Assembly: GCA_028554755.1 (NCBI GenBank)
Contig: JAPTOF010000001.1
Span: 36,661,501 to 36,725,500, forward strand
DNA length: 64,000 bases
Reading direction: 5' to 3'
Source of the DNA: Cordia subcordata
Taxonomy: Eukaryota > Streptophyta > Magnoliopsida > Boraginales > Cordiaceae
Below, in pieces: positions 1 to 11,200 of the stretch. Numbering within the stretch: position 1 is the stretch's first letter; each line of letters opens with the position of its first letter. A program made the position numbers and the translations under genes. The notes under the pieces are model-generated. The model made no database searches and was not told where the DNA came from. It saw only the letters and a list, made by a program, of their open reading frames with translations.

Positions 1-245
1 TGGTGGAGAATTAGATCAATTTGGATTTGGGTGTCACCCCAGCGATAGATGAGCGCGGTGATGAGTTGAAATCTGAAGCAGAGTTTTTCACATCGGGGGT
101 TGGTCACGCATGGAGGAGCGTAGGGAATGTACCATGTGGTCGATTCCGCAAGATTCCTCTTAATGCAGCACTTCATTGGTCACCAGCAGGAGTTTTAATA
201 GAAGATCCATATTTTATTTATTCATTCCACATCAAAATTGCACAT
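1..245 (+). pseudogene. F-box-associated domain fragment, cut by the window edge
   Basis: Translated from about position 21, this stretch matches the C-terminal associated domain of the intact F-box gene at 22313-23566. Both share the pattern FxxGVxHxWRxVG, then a Cys/Lys-Ile-Pro-hydrophobic step, then LHWSP and a YSFxIK block. The reading frame runs on for a few codons into AT-rich DNA and stops with no further homology. No F-box is present, at least to the right of the window edge. It is closer to the fragment at 6190-6560 (shared DELKSEAE motif) than to the intact gene. I infer a degenerate local duplicate; the left part may continue outside the window. Confidence 0.75.
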
Positions 246-1299
246 TGCTCAAAATTTTTCTTCACTTACGGCAAAAAAATAAAATAAAATCTAGCATTAC
301 TCAAAATTAAAACAACAATAAATTAAACTTTTTTAAGGCAAGTTGTTAAATTGATTTCTCAAGTTCCTATATAACTATATTGCTATGCTCAACAGCTTTT
401 TTGGTCATTAGTGGCTTTATTGTGAGAATCGTGTCCTAGGCGGAGTTCAATATCATTATATTTTATAGGCGGGAATCTTTTAGTCATTAGCGGCGGTCGA
501 TTGAAAAAAATAAATACCTTCACTCAAGGTACGTTCAAACTTGAACCTATATCAATCACAAAAAATAATATATGCTTCACCAAAAGGTTAAAATTTTGAA
601 CCTCTTACAATTGTTTAACTTGTTGCACCAGTCATCAATCAAAATAAAAGTTCATTCATTAATTATATTACATAACATAATATTTATGCATTACAAAATA
701 ACAAAAAAAAAGGAACTCATTCATTAATTATGTTACATAATATTATATTTATATATTACAAAAAACTGCCTATAAAAAAGAAAATCCGCGCCTATGATCT
801 ATAGCCGCCACCTATTTACATTTTTTTTATTAATTCAAAAAATGAAACACACTACTGTAGGTGGCGGTTACTATAAAAATGCTGCCTACAAGTATTTTTT
901 ATTTTTAAAAAATTAAGGTGTGCCATTATACATATTTGTTATTCTGAAAAATAGAATGTGATACTACAACCAACGATAAAACTGCCACCTATACGCATTT
1001 TTTTTAATTTTAAAAAAATGTGCCACTATAGGTGGCAATTTTACTAGGTATAGCTGTAAAAGGTGGCGGAATTTTACAAAAACTATCGCCAATGTCTATG
1101 TTTAGTGACGGCTCAACAAACTTGAAATTTCATTGACATGTCCACTCAAACTTGCCATCTAGTTTTTGTTTTACATTTCTTTCCTCTTTCGAACAATAAT
1201 AAGGGGCCACAAGTTTTTTAGAATCATTTGGTTTTGAAGATTTTTAATCTGTAAAACTATTTAGCTTTCACTAACCTTATTACACTCCATATCTACTTT
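246..1299. other. AT-rich intergenic DNA with repeated GGTGGC/GCCACC motifs
   Basis: No gene is visible. Between about 400 and 1115 short motifs such as TAGTGGC, TAGCGGCGG, TAGGTGGCGG, GCCACCTATA and TAGTGACGGC recur on both strands at irregular spacing. Such clusters resemble the subterminal repeats of CACTA-type DNA transposons, but I could not find a matching pair of terminal repeats, so this is only a suggestion. Confidence 0.35.
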
Positions 1300-1736
1300 G
1301 TTTAATGTTGAGAAAGGAGGAATCGAACTTTATAGGTAAAAAAACGGAATAGTGAAAGTTGTGGCGGAATCGGTTCTTTGTCATCCTACCAGTGGGTAGA
1401 GGTGGTTTCCAACTAGTTGAGATTATGCAAAACTAAGGGCATCTGACAAAGAGCAAAGAGCTTATCTCAACTATTTGACTTGAGTCTTAGTATTGAAAAA
1501 CATAACTTCAAGAGTTTCCTTGAAAGAATAGTAAGACATTGGAAGCAGGGAGATGAAAAAAGTCAATTTTCTAAACAGAAGGTTTCTTGGCAAAACCGCT
1601 TGACGAATGCGAAGAATGTGTAGCCGGGCTAAATGCATGATGACTAAAGCCTATGTCATCAATAGATTGCCTTAAGCGAAGCTTGGTTTTCTCGCCATAC
1701 TAGGTATTTACAAGAAAGAGCTGAGTTTTTCACATT

Positions 1737-1961
1737 TCAGAGTATTTGGGTGAGGGCCTTCTTCCTCTCTTCCGGATGACGAATGTGGTCTCGAATCTCT
1801 TGCATAATTTTTCCTATGGCCTTAGGATCGAGAGTAGGCAAATGCTTCCAAAACAGACCCAGCCTTTGCTCCAATTGGAGCTTCTCCTCTTCTACTTGAG
1901 ATATTTCTTGCGAAATTCTTTCCAGTCTTGTAAAAAGATCCATCAAAGCTTTTTTTGCCAA
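1737..1961 (-). CDS. Hypothetical 74-residue coiled-coil protein
   Basis: I do not recognise the family. The translation is charged and helical: residues about 8-35 form a heptad-like coiled coil (LFTRLERISQEISQVEEEK), followed by a basic-acidic segment ending ERKKALTQIL. The composition looks protein-like rather than random, and the frame ends at a normal stop. It lies in the compositionally distinct block that may be organelle DNA, so it could be a transferred organelle frame rather than a nuclear gene. No promoter or intron is evident. Expression is not supported by anything visible. Confidence 0.25.
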   Translation of the reverse strand: MAKKALMDLFTRLERISQEISQVEEEKLQLEQRLGLFWKHLPTLDPKAIGKIMQEIRDHIRHPEERKKALTQIL

Positions 1962-2049
1962 CTTCTAAGTTCCTCTCCATCTCCTTTTGCCAAATAGAGA
2001 CTGAAAAAAGCTTCTATTTATGGGTGTTGGAGGCCCTTAACCCTTTCTT

Positions 2050-2788
2050 ATTATTAGTAGGGATGGCAATGGGACGAGTGACTTAGGATACCCGACATCG
2101 ACCGACCAAATTAAAATTCAATAAAATTCGTCCCGTTAAGAATCCAGAACGAATCCGGAACGATTAAAAATACATGTTAGGGTTTGGGACGGAACTGGGA
2201 TTGAACCCCCGGGTACCCGTATTCCCGAACCCAGTTATATATACACATATATGTACAAATATGTGAGTGTGTGCACATATATAGGTGTGAGTGTGTGTAT
2301 ATATAGGTGTTTTACATTTATTAATTAATTATAGTTTTAAGTACATAAGTACATATTATATACTAAAAATTAAGAAAATTTTTTACTTTCTAGTAGTAGT
2401 ATGGTTTGAACCATTAACCTTTTACTCTTTAAAATTTTATTATTTTTATATATTTTAGGGATATTGTTTAGATTTTTTGAGAAAAATTATTTGATTGGTT
2501 AGTTTTTTTAAAATTTACTGATTTAATTTGGTTTCCGGGGTTGAGAACATGTCTTAAATTCAGGTCCCGGACATTTCTTGTTAAAATTTTTATTTAAATT
2601 TAAAAATTTTTAACCGAGTTTGGGATGTTCTGGGTACCCGTGGGTTTGGGACGTTCCGGAAATGGGATTCCCATTTAATTTTTATCTGAGTTTGGGATAG
2701 AAATAGGAATTGGGATGCTATCCGGGTAGCGGGTTTAGGATTCCTTCATGGGCAGGGTACCCGTCCCATTGCCATCCCTAATTATTAG
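2050..2788. mobile_element. Non-autonomous hAT-like MITE, 723 bp
   Basis: The element proper is 2058-2780. It begins TAGGGATGGCAATGGGACG and ends with the inverse, CCCATTGCCATCCCTA. It is flanked by an exact 8-bp direct repeat, ATTATTAG, at 2050-2057 and 2781-2788. An 8-bp TSD with TAGGG termini is the hAT superfamily signature. The interior has TA/TG-rich simple repeat (about 2236-2310) and several GGGTACCCG motifs but no transposase, so it would depend on an enzyme supplied elsewhere. Strand is arbitrary. Confidence 0.9.
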
Positions 2789-3790
2789 TAAGATAGGTTG
2801 TCTTGGTTCCGTAACATGGATTATTTCAAACCTGGCTTTTCATGAATATGGAACCCTAGTCATTATATTTTACTGCACTGAATAATTGTCCTTTCCCCTT
2901 ACAGATTTGAGTACGAAAGGCCACCTCGAAAAGTGCATAGTCCTTTATTTTTCTCCACGCGCCTTAATCCCAATCACTCCCTCAAGAATAAAAGGTGATA
3001 ATAGAGCGAATCCATCAGAGAGTACCCCACTGGGAGCTGCCAAGGCCCGCTTAGTCAATCGTCAATCTCCAGCCCAAAGCTGACTAGTACAACCATTATC
3101 TCTTAATTAATCTGTTTTTTTTCTACTTTTATCGTTCGCATTAAATTATTTTGGTTTGAAAAAGCAACTTTTTTTTATCTTTTATGCAGGTCGGGCTTGA
3201 GGATTTGGGAGTCGCGCCCTAGCCTCATCGGCCTAAGCCTCGCTATGACAACTGACACTTTTCCGATAAGGCTTTTCTTTTTTCTTTTTGGTATGCCCCT
3301 CCATGAGAAAGGACGAATTGCAGGGGTGAGCCACCAAACATGTTCTGTCCTCAACCTCCATTCATCATTAGGAATCTCAATTTGCTTTTCCTATTTACTA
3401 GTACACTATGCGTTACAACTAGTAGCCCTTTTACTAGTAAGGGAAAACGCTAGCTCGCTAGCTAGCTATAACTATTTATAGTCCCTATTTTGTTGGGATA
3501 TTTGAAGAAGCCTGCACATGTCCACCTATTTATCTATTACCATAAGCGAGAGTAGTTGCAAGTATCGAGTGTTGTGAGGATTTTCATTTTTGCGTGTAGG
3601 ACATCCTTGCTTGAATCTTACTGTACCCTAAAGCAAAAAAAACCAAGAGCTGGCATTCAAATTGGAAATCAACGTCGGGTCCCGACTATTCGAAAAAGAC
3701 AAACTGAAGCAGAGGATCACAAAATGAAACACAGCCTCATTATGTTAATTCTCTTCTGTAACAAATTTTGATATTGTTTGTATAGGTCGG

Positions 3791-4482
3791 TTAAGAACCC
3801 AAGAAAACAAGCCAAGCACTTGCCATAAGTTTTTTAGAATAATTTGGTTTTGGAGATTTTTAGTCTGTAAAGCTATTTAACTTTCACTAAACTTGTTACT
3901 AAAATTATTAACTTTTATTTAATTCTTGCTGATAAAATATTTTAAATCAGTTCTTAACAACAGATGCAACTTTTGTCTTCTTTTGGCTAAGAAAACAAAG
4001 GAGTTTAATTTTTTTTTTTTTTTGATTAAACCCCTCATCCCCATAAGAGTTGAACCCAAAACCTCATGCATGAGCGAGATAGTCTCAACTTGTTATGCTA
4101 TCCCCTATTGCCAAGTACATAATGGAGCACTTCCTTAATTGGATCTTATAAATTAAATTGAATGAGAGATAAAGTTTATTATTTATAAATATTCTTTTCT
4201 AATCTTTTCCGGCCTTTGCTAAAGTTGCCATTGCTGTTAGGACTTAGAGTATAGCCCAAGTTATTAAATTACAAGAAAATTGCGTAGAAATAGGGAACAT
4301 AATAGCACTTTACTCTATCTTGGTCACTCGAGTATTGTTGGGGTTGGGGTTGGGGTTTTTGGTTGGCAAGGAAATTCCTGTTCTTAGTAGGATGACATTT
4401 TTTGTCTATACATGTATAAGGGCGAGGAGAGGTAGAAGTTTATCGACCCTTGCATGTCCTACCAAGAATATACGTGTATATA
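3791..4482. other. Intergenic, no gene seen
   Basis: AT-rich with no supported coding sequence. It holds a short TTGGGG triplication (about 4336-4356) and homopolymeric T (about 4010-4022). Nothing else is recognisable. Confidence 0.6.
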
Positions 4483-4885
4483 TGTTTTAACCCCCTGTGT
4501 TCTGTGAAAGCTGCATAAAATTTCCTGTATTTTCAAAACTTGTTGATAAACCCCTATGATTTGGAAAATATTACACATACGTCCTGCCGTTAGTTTTTCT
4601 GTTAAAGTTAACAAAGAGTATAAAAACACATCTAAAATGCATTTTCACTTATTAATAATAGAAAAAAAAATCAAGTAAATTGGTGCAAATTCCCCCCTTT
4701 AATTTTAAAATTAGTGCAAAATCCTCCTCTGGTTTCAAAATATGTTAACTTTAACAAAAAAATTAACGATAAAAGCCAATGTGCAACTTTTTTAAATCAT
4801 AGGGGCTTATCAGTGAGTTTTGAAAATAGAGGGGGTTTTCTGCGACTTTCATAAAATACAGGGAGGTAAAATGCATTTTACTCTA
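4483..4885. repeat. Foldback (inverted-repeat) element
   Basis: The first about 140 bp (4483-4622) and the last about 145 bp (4741-4885) are inverted copies. Read inward from either end both show CTGTATTTT, then CAAAAC, then TGATAAxCCCCTATGATTT, and finally GTTAAAGTTAAC. Identity is about three quarters by eye. The centre is short and non-coding. The structure suggests a foldback or MULE-like MITE; no clear TSD was found. Confidence 0.65.
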
Positions 4886-5420
4886 TTATTTTTGTTATAC
4901 ACATTAGTTATATAGTTCTATTTTTTAACGGTTAAAGTTTCTTATGCCACTTTGAACACCAAGGTTCAAATCCCTTAACAATATTTTGCGATATTCTTGT
5001 GTCAAAATTTATTTCTGTTATAAGTAGGTAGGGGTTCTAATATAGTTTTACCTCATTATCTTGCCCTATTAACCTAGGTTCAATTCTCCTTACCGAACTT
5101 CAAAATGCTTTTGTATCAAAATTTGTTTATATGTTATAAATAGAGGATTTTAATTCAATTTTATCCTAGTGATCATGTTAACTGACACTCCATAGGGGAA
5201 GGGTAAGGTCTTTTTAATTCGATAGGAGCAGAAATGGTGCATGCATGGAGTTTACCTCGATAGTCGATACTAAGTATGGGATATTGGTAGAGGTCGGGGA
5301 TAGGGCTTTTCTATTAAGTACGGAGTAGGTTTTGGCAAATCTCGCCCTCTACCTTGTCCCATTATCAACACTATATGAAAAAGGACATTTTTTTAGGAAA
5401 GGAGAGTATCACGCGTGGTT
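4886..5420. other. Intergenic, no gene seen
   Basis: AT-rich sequence without a supported frame. Two stretches (about 4960-4980 and 5080-5100) carry GGTTCAAxTCxC motifs resembling the B box of tRNA-derived SINEs, but no A box or tail could be paired with them. Confidence 0.5.
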
Positions 5421-5573
5421 TCAAAAATGACAAGGAAATTGCGTAGAAATTTTGAGAATGCAAAATATGTAGTGCATTTTTAACAAATCACACGAGAATT
5501 TCGTTTTGTTCACCTTACTTGCAAATGAGAAAGTCCTGCTAGAAGAAATACAAATTAAATTATTAACAACACT

Positions 5574-5840
5574 AGGTAGTATAAATTGATTGCATAGTTC
5601 GGATCCTTTATTTTCCTTAATCCCATTCCACTTGGTGCCGTGTTTTACGAGCATAATTTTATGCCACACGAACCCTTCGCTTTTCATTCTTCCTATTTTC
5701 TCAATCTCACTGACAATACCATTAGGGACCAACACAAACATTCTCGCCCGACATACTTGAATGCCAAAGAGGATTGATTGCATGAGTAATTTCCTACCTG
5801 TCACAAAAAGCCATTTCATAGACCACCATCCAGTTCTATT
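5574..5840 (-). pseudogene. LINE (L1-like) reverse transcriptase C-terminal relic
   Basis: The minus-strand frame 5858-5421 reads, in order, a WWSMKWL step, GRKLLMQSILFGIQ, ARMFVLVPNGIVSEIEKI and WHKIMLVKHG. This order matches the region after the catalytic core of plant L1-type reverse transcriptases, where a GRLxLIxSVLFxIxxYW segment is followed by LPKxVIxxIExxCRxFLW and WDKICxPKxxGGLG. The FLWxG core and parts of the following block are missing, so it is internally deleted. There is no endonuclease, YADD core or poly-A tail nearby. I infer a dead 5'-truncated insertion. The family match is from memory and needs a search. Confidence 0.5.
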
Positions 5841-5858
5841 TATAATTCTTTTTATCAA

Positions 5859-6189
5859 CTACTAACAATCCACTTTTAAGTAACTTTTAGTATTTTAGTT
5901 TCCTTTTCTATCCAACCTTTATGTTAGTGTTTTTTCTCTAATCCTACTTTTTTTTTTCTTGTCTATCCTTTTTCTATGTTTTAACTTTTTTGGCTCTCTA
6001 TAATATCTTTATGGTTTACACTTATTTGGTCTATTCTATTCTTTTTTTTTTCTATCATAATTCTATACCGAAGAAATAATGTTTTATTATGAATTAATAA
6101 ATCAATAGTAATAATAATAGTGATGATGATGATGAGATAATGTTTATGTCCTTTTATTTTTATCAATTAATCCCAAGTAGCTTTACCAA
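5859..6189. other. AT-rich spacer, no gene seen
   Basis: T-rich sequence with a small (GAT)n run near 6120-6135. No coding or RNA feature is supported. Confidence 0.5.
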
Positions 6190-6560
6190 ACATATATTTG
6201 ATATATGCATTTGGATTTGGCTGTCACCCTACTACTGGCCAATACAAAGTGCTGAGGATTGTAGAGATAGAAGAGGGCGTTGATGAGTTGAAGTCAGAAG
6301 CAGAGGTTTTCACGTTGGGGGTTGATCACACATGGAGAAATGTAGGGGATGCAGTACCATTTCCACCTCGTAGTCGTTTCTGCAAGATTCCTCTCAGTGG
6401 AGCACTTCAGTGGTCAGCGATAGAAGTTTCATGATATTTGATATATGCATTTGACATCAAAGAGGAAAAAGTACGTCCGATTCCACTCCCAAATATTGAT
6501 ATTGAAGGAGAGCATGTTCTGGGGGTTTTGAGAAACTCTGTGTGTGTGTGTGTGTTCTCG
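6190..6560 (+). pseudogene. F-box-associated domain fragment
   Basis: This copies the middle and part of the end of the F-box gene at 22313-23566. It reads FGFGCHPTTGQYKVLRI, DELKSEAEVFTLGVDHTWRNVG, CKIPLSGALQWS and, after a stop at 6432-6434, FDIKEE and EGEHVLGVLRNS. The N-terminal F-box is missing and the frame is broken. A (GT)n run (6538-6556) sits where the intact gene encodes LCVF. The segment ATATTTGATATATGCATTTG occurs near both 6194 and 6431, suggesting a small internal duplication at the break. Same strand as the intact gene, 16 kb away. Confidence 0.85.
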
Positions 6561-7082
6561 TATTTAAATGTGTTCTTCTGATTAAACTCTCAACGTTGGT
6601 TAATTACTCTTATCTCAAACTTCATGTGTGTCTATGAGAAAAACAGTATTGAAACTTTTGAGTTAAGGAAAAAAAAAAAGAAAGAAAGAAAAAGATAGGA
6701 GCTGAATTTCATGCTCAGAAAATGCACCATCAAAACTTGTTCTTGATGGACGATGAAAACTGCTGTTAACTTGCAGTGAAAAATTAAACACTCAGTTTCC
6801 CAGCCACTTACATTATCAACAAACTTTTTTTCCATCGAGTATTCCAGCGACTGTCTAGAAATGTATACACAAACACACATCTCAAATGAAATTTAATCTT
6901 TTCTTTTTAAAGAAAATGCATAACTTTTTCTTGGGTTAGGCTCACATTTTTTTAAACATAAAAATAAAAAAAAGAAGCTTATAGTGCAAAATTTATGTTA
7001 TATATGGAATTAAATAGGTTAAGATTCAGTTTAAAATTTATCTTTTTATGCAAATACATGTGTATACATATCAAAGGATCAT
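6561..7082. other. Intergenic, no gene seen
   Basis: AT-rich sequence with short A-runs. Frames here are short and have no protein-like composition. The Copia insertion point follows at 7083-7087. Confidence 0.5.
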
Positions 7083-7087
7083 ATGCC

Positions 7088-8133
7088 TGTGAGCATGTAA
7101 AGCTCACATTTAGTGAGAAAGTCAAGATAGCAAATCTGACAAGCCTGCAAACTTGATAATCTTCTTCCAATTCGGTGCATAGGAAATGTAAGAGGCATGC
7201 AAAGTCCCCACAAGCATTTAATACCAAGTGCAAAATAAGTTGCACCTTTGGTAATAGGGTGGTAAATTTTGTCAAGCTTGGTTGAAATTTTGCTCCAAGT
7301 TTTGCCTACAAATAACAAGCCTGGGAGAAGGTTTGGGTCATCCAAGCAAGAAGCAAATCAAAGCATTTACGTTGTGTTTAGGTTGAGAGGAATGGGGGAA
7401 AGGAATGGATTGGGAGGGATTTACAAATCCTTTCCCTTGTTTGGGTAGAAAGGATTTGGAGAGATGGGGTTTAGAGGGAATTGGACCGATCCACTCATTT
7501 CCTTTAATATTGATCCTCCCAAATTGGAAGGAAATGGAGGGAGAGGATTTTCTTTTATTGTAATGACTTTTTTTTATCATTTATTTATGTTTAAACATAA
7601 AACTAATAAACGATATAAATGTCCATTTAAATATAAACTTTATCCTTCCCTTCCATTTCTTTTCGATCCATACAAGAGAAAACTACAATCCTTTATAAAC
7701 CTTTCCTTCACAAATATTTTTCAATCCAAACAAGAATTAATCCTTTCCTCTCCTTTCCTTAATAATCCCATCCTTTCCTTTCCTTTATTAAATTCTCCCC
7801 CTTGAATCCAAACACAGGGTTAGAAAGAATAAGAAAGAATTCTCCTAAGTGCAGTATTTCTTCAACTTGTTATATATATTAGTGTGAGAATGAGTTCCCT
7901 CTAACTGTAAGAGAGAATAAAATAGTTCTCTCATTATTTTAAAGAGAAGGTTATAAAACTTCTGCACATAGTCAAATCCTCCTTACTTGTCCATGGTTTT
8001 TCCCTCAATTTATTTGAGGGTTTTTCACGTAAAATTTTGGTTTCTCTATTATTCATTTTTTTTCTCATTTCCTATTTTAGTTGCATGATCTTGCTTCGGT
8101 AATCCTATCATTCCACTGCGCCATACCTCAACG
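7088..8133 (+). repeat. 5' LTR of Copia A (594 bp without the inserted MITE)
   Basis: It begins TGTGAGCATGTAAAGCTCAC, matching the 3' LTR start TGTGAGTATGTAAAGCTCAC, and ends at CCATACCTCAACG just before the primer-binding site. The extra 453 bp compared with the 3' LTR is exactly the MITE plus its 3-bp TSD. It is diverged by point changes and small indels, including loss of about 20 bp near 7160. Confidence 0.9.
7367..7822. mobile_element. Tourist-like (PIF/Harbinger) MITE nested in the 5' LTR, 450 bp
   Basis: The element is 7370-7819 with a TTA TSD at 7367-7369 and 7820-7822. Its termini are inverted: CGTTGTGTTTAGGTTGAGAG at the left, and CCTTGAATCCAAACACAGGG at the right. The 3' LTR of the host Copia lacks it, giving a natural empty-site comparison. 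GGAAAGGA-type motifs recur near both ends. There is no transposase. A TTA duplication is characteristic of PIF/Harbinger elements. Confidence 0.9.
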
Positions 8134-8248
8134 GTGGTATCAAAGTCACAAATTGAGGGTATTGTTACTATTAACATATTACTATATACAATTATAGGTC
8201 ATCACTATACACAGTGGTGTTGATGTATATAATATTATTCACAATGAA

Positions 8249-11200
8249 ATAGTGGGAGCAAGTTCAATTCCAGAAGCAGATCATCATAAACAATATGGGG
8301 GAAAAATACGAAATAGAGAGTAATTTTTCCATGTGGAAATTGAAGATGAAAACCATTATATGGAAGTATAACTGTCTTGCGGCAATTGAAGGTAGGCCAG
8401 CAGGGGTAATTGACGACAAGTAGAAAGAAATGGACGATGATGCTATGGCCAATTTGCATCTAGCATTGGCAGATTTGGTGCTGTCAAGTGTCAATGACAA
8501 AAGTCAACAAAAGAAATTTGGGATATGCTGATTAAATTATACAAGGTCAAGTCACTTCACACCAAGATTTTCTTAAAGAGGAGGTTTTATACTCGTTGAA
8601 TGGGGAAGACTACACCAGTTACAGAGCATATCAATACCTTAAATACGCTATTTTCTCAACTCACTTCGTTGGGTCATAAAATTGTAGAGCTTGAAGGTGC
8701 GAAGATCCTACTTCAAAGTCTACCTGACTCGTATGATCAACTTGTCATCAACTATACCAACAATGTTATCATAAACAACCTAGTTTTCAACGACGTTGAA
8801 AGTAGTTGAAACCACTACTCTAGAAAAGGAGTCCAGGCACAAAAACAGGAAAGACAGACTAGGAAGCTCAAAGCAAGCAGAGGCACTAACGATGACGAGA
8901 GGTAGACCAACAGAACATGGCTCAAGTGGGAGTCACAATCATGGTAGATCAAAATCCTAAAATGGGAAAAATATCAAGTGCTACAACTGTGGCAAGAAAG
9001 GACACGTCAAGAAGGATTGTTGGCGCAACAAAACAACTCCCAAGACCACAAATTCTTAAGGAATGTGTCACGAGTACTTCCGGTGATGGAGACGTCTTAT
9101 ATAGCGAAACAACAACAATTTTTGAAGGCAGCAAGGAGCTCACTGATGTATGGATAATGGATTCAAGAGCGACATGGCACATGACCTCACGTTGAGAATG
9201 GTTCCATACATATGAACCATGCTCTAGAGAATTTGTGTACATGGGTAATGACCATGCCTTGGAGATTATTGAAACTGATACCATCAAAATAAAAATGTAT
9301 GATGGTATAATTCACACCATTCAAGGAGTACGACATACGAATGGCTTGAAGACAAATATGTTATCTCTTGGACAACTGGATGACCTTGATTGTAAGACCT
9401 ATATTGAGAATAGGATAATGAAGGTCATCAAAGACGTGTTTGTGGTGATCAAGGTAGAAAAGATTGAGGTAAAAATCTATACATGATTATCTATTGCATA
9501 CGTTGCAAAAACTAGATGTATCTATTGCATCAGCCGGTCAAGAAGAGTCAACAGTAATGTGGCATCACAAACTTGGCCACATGTCCGAGCGAGGTTTGAA
9601 GATTCTCGCATAACGTAATATCTTACATGGACTCAAGTCATTAAACTTACCGTCCTGTGAGCACTTTGTAACTAGTAAGTAATATAGATTATCATTCAAA
9701 AGATCTACTACCAGAAATAAACATATTCTGGACTTAGTTCACTTAGATGTATGGGAATCGTCAGTTTTATCCCTAGAAGGAGCAAAGTATCTTATACCAT
9801 TCATTGATGACTACTCCAAAAGATTGGGGTGTGCCCAATGAAGAACAACTCAGATGTGTTTCAAATATTCAAGAAGTACAGAGCGCAGGTGGAACTTGAA
9901 TCCAGTAAAAGGATTAAGTGTTTGAGGATAGACAATAGAGAAGAATATATTGACGTGAACTTTCTGGCATTTTTCAAACAAAAGGGTGTTCAGAGGTAGT
10001 TCATGGTTCCACATACACCTCAGCAAAATAGAGTTGTAGAGCCGATGAACAGAACTTTACTCAAAAGGACGAGAGCAATGTTAGAAACTCCAGGTCTCGC
10101 CAAGTCGTTCTGGGCAGAAGAAATCAAAACCACCTATTACCTAATAAACTAGTCACCATCAACGACAATTGGGTTAAAGACATTAATGGAAACGTGGACG
10201 GGTAAACTCACGGATTATTCTATCTTACATGTTTTCAGATGTCTTGCATACATGATATGTGGTTCCTAAGAAAGAACGAAGTTGGACCCAAAGTCCAGGA
10301 AATGTATATTCTTGCGGTATGCTAATGGTGTTAATGGGTATCGCCTATAGGATCCTACTGACCACAAGGTTATCATCAGCAGAGATGTGATCTTTGCAGA
10401 GAATAAACTGCAAAGTGAAGAAGATAACAATAATGAAAATGAGACAACTGTAGTGGAAGTTGAAGATAAACAGAACAAGGAGATGTTTCTTTTAAAGTTA
10501 CATCTTTTGAAGTTGCATCGGAGCACTGGTAACAAGAACCAAACAAAGCTGAGGTTACAGAAGTCCGATGTTCATTGCATCAGACGACAATACTAGCATG
10601 GCACTTCGATTATGTTATGGCAAGCAATGTCACGTGCTGTCTTCTAATGGAGAATGGAGAACCATTAACTTATCACGAGGCAATGAGTAACCCCGACATT
10701 GCACTGTGGATGACAACAATGCAGGAAGAAATCAAAGACTTGCACAAAAACAAGACATGTGAACTTGTTCCATTACCACCTAGAAGAAAAGCTATCGGTC
10801 ACAAATGGGTCTATGAGATCAAACGAGATGGCAATGGCAGTGAAGAAGAAAGGATGGATATGTCTCAAGTACCGTTTACATCAACATTAGGAAGTCTCAT
10901 GTTTGCTATGATATGTACGAGACCAGATATTGCTCAAGTTGTTGGAATGGTCAGTCGGTTTTTGGCGAATCCTGGAAGATAGCATTGAAATATTATTAAG
11001 AGGACCTTGGGATACATCATAGGAACCTCAGATGTTGCATTATGTTATGAAGGATCAGAGTTTATTGTTAGGGGCTTTGTCGATTCAGCTTTTATAGGTG
11101 ATTCTAATAAACGGAAGTCGATTACTAGCTATGTGTTTATACTTGTAGGAGAAGTAGTGAGCTAGGTATTTAAGTTACATATTATTGTGGCATTTTCTAC

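Larger units (their letters stand above)
1300..3790. other. Candidate organelle-derived (mitochondrial-like) insertion, split by a MITE
   Basis: The base composition differs from the flanks: less AT-rich, few homopolymers, with several short open frames of mixed composition. It resembles plant mitochondrial intergenic DNA in style, but I recognise no organelle gene in it. The hAT-like element at 2058-2780 interrupts it. It contains the 74-residue frame at 1737-1961 on the minus strand. The call rests on compositional impression only; alignment to organelle genomes would decide it. Confidence 0.3.

Noticed and set aside
3197..3481. Open frame of 94 residues
   Set aside because: Mixed composition and no recognisable family; lies in the suspected organelle-derived block and is not supported as a gene.
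8949..9287. 112-residue minus-strand frame
   Set aside because: Shadow of the Copia A zinc knuckle and protease region.
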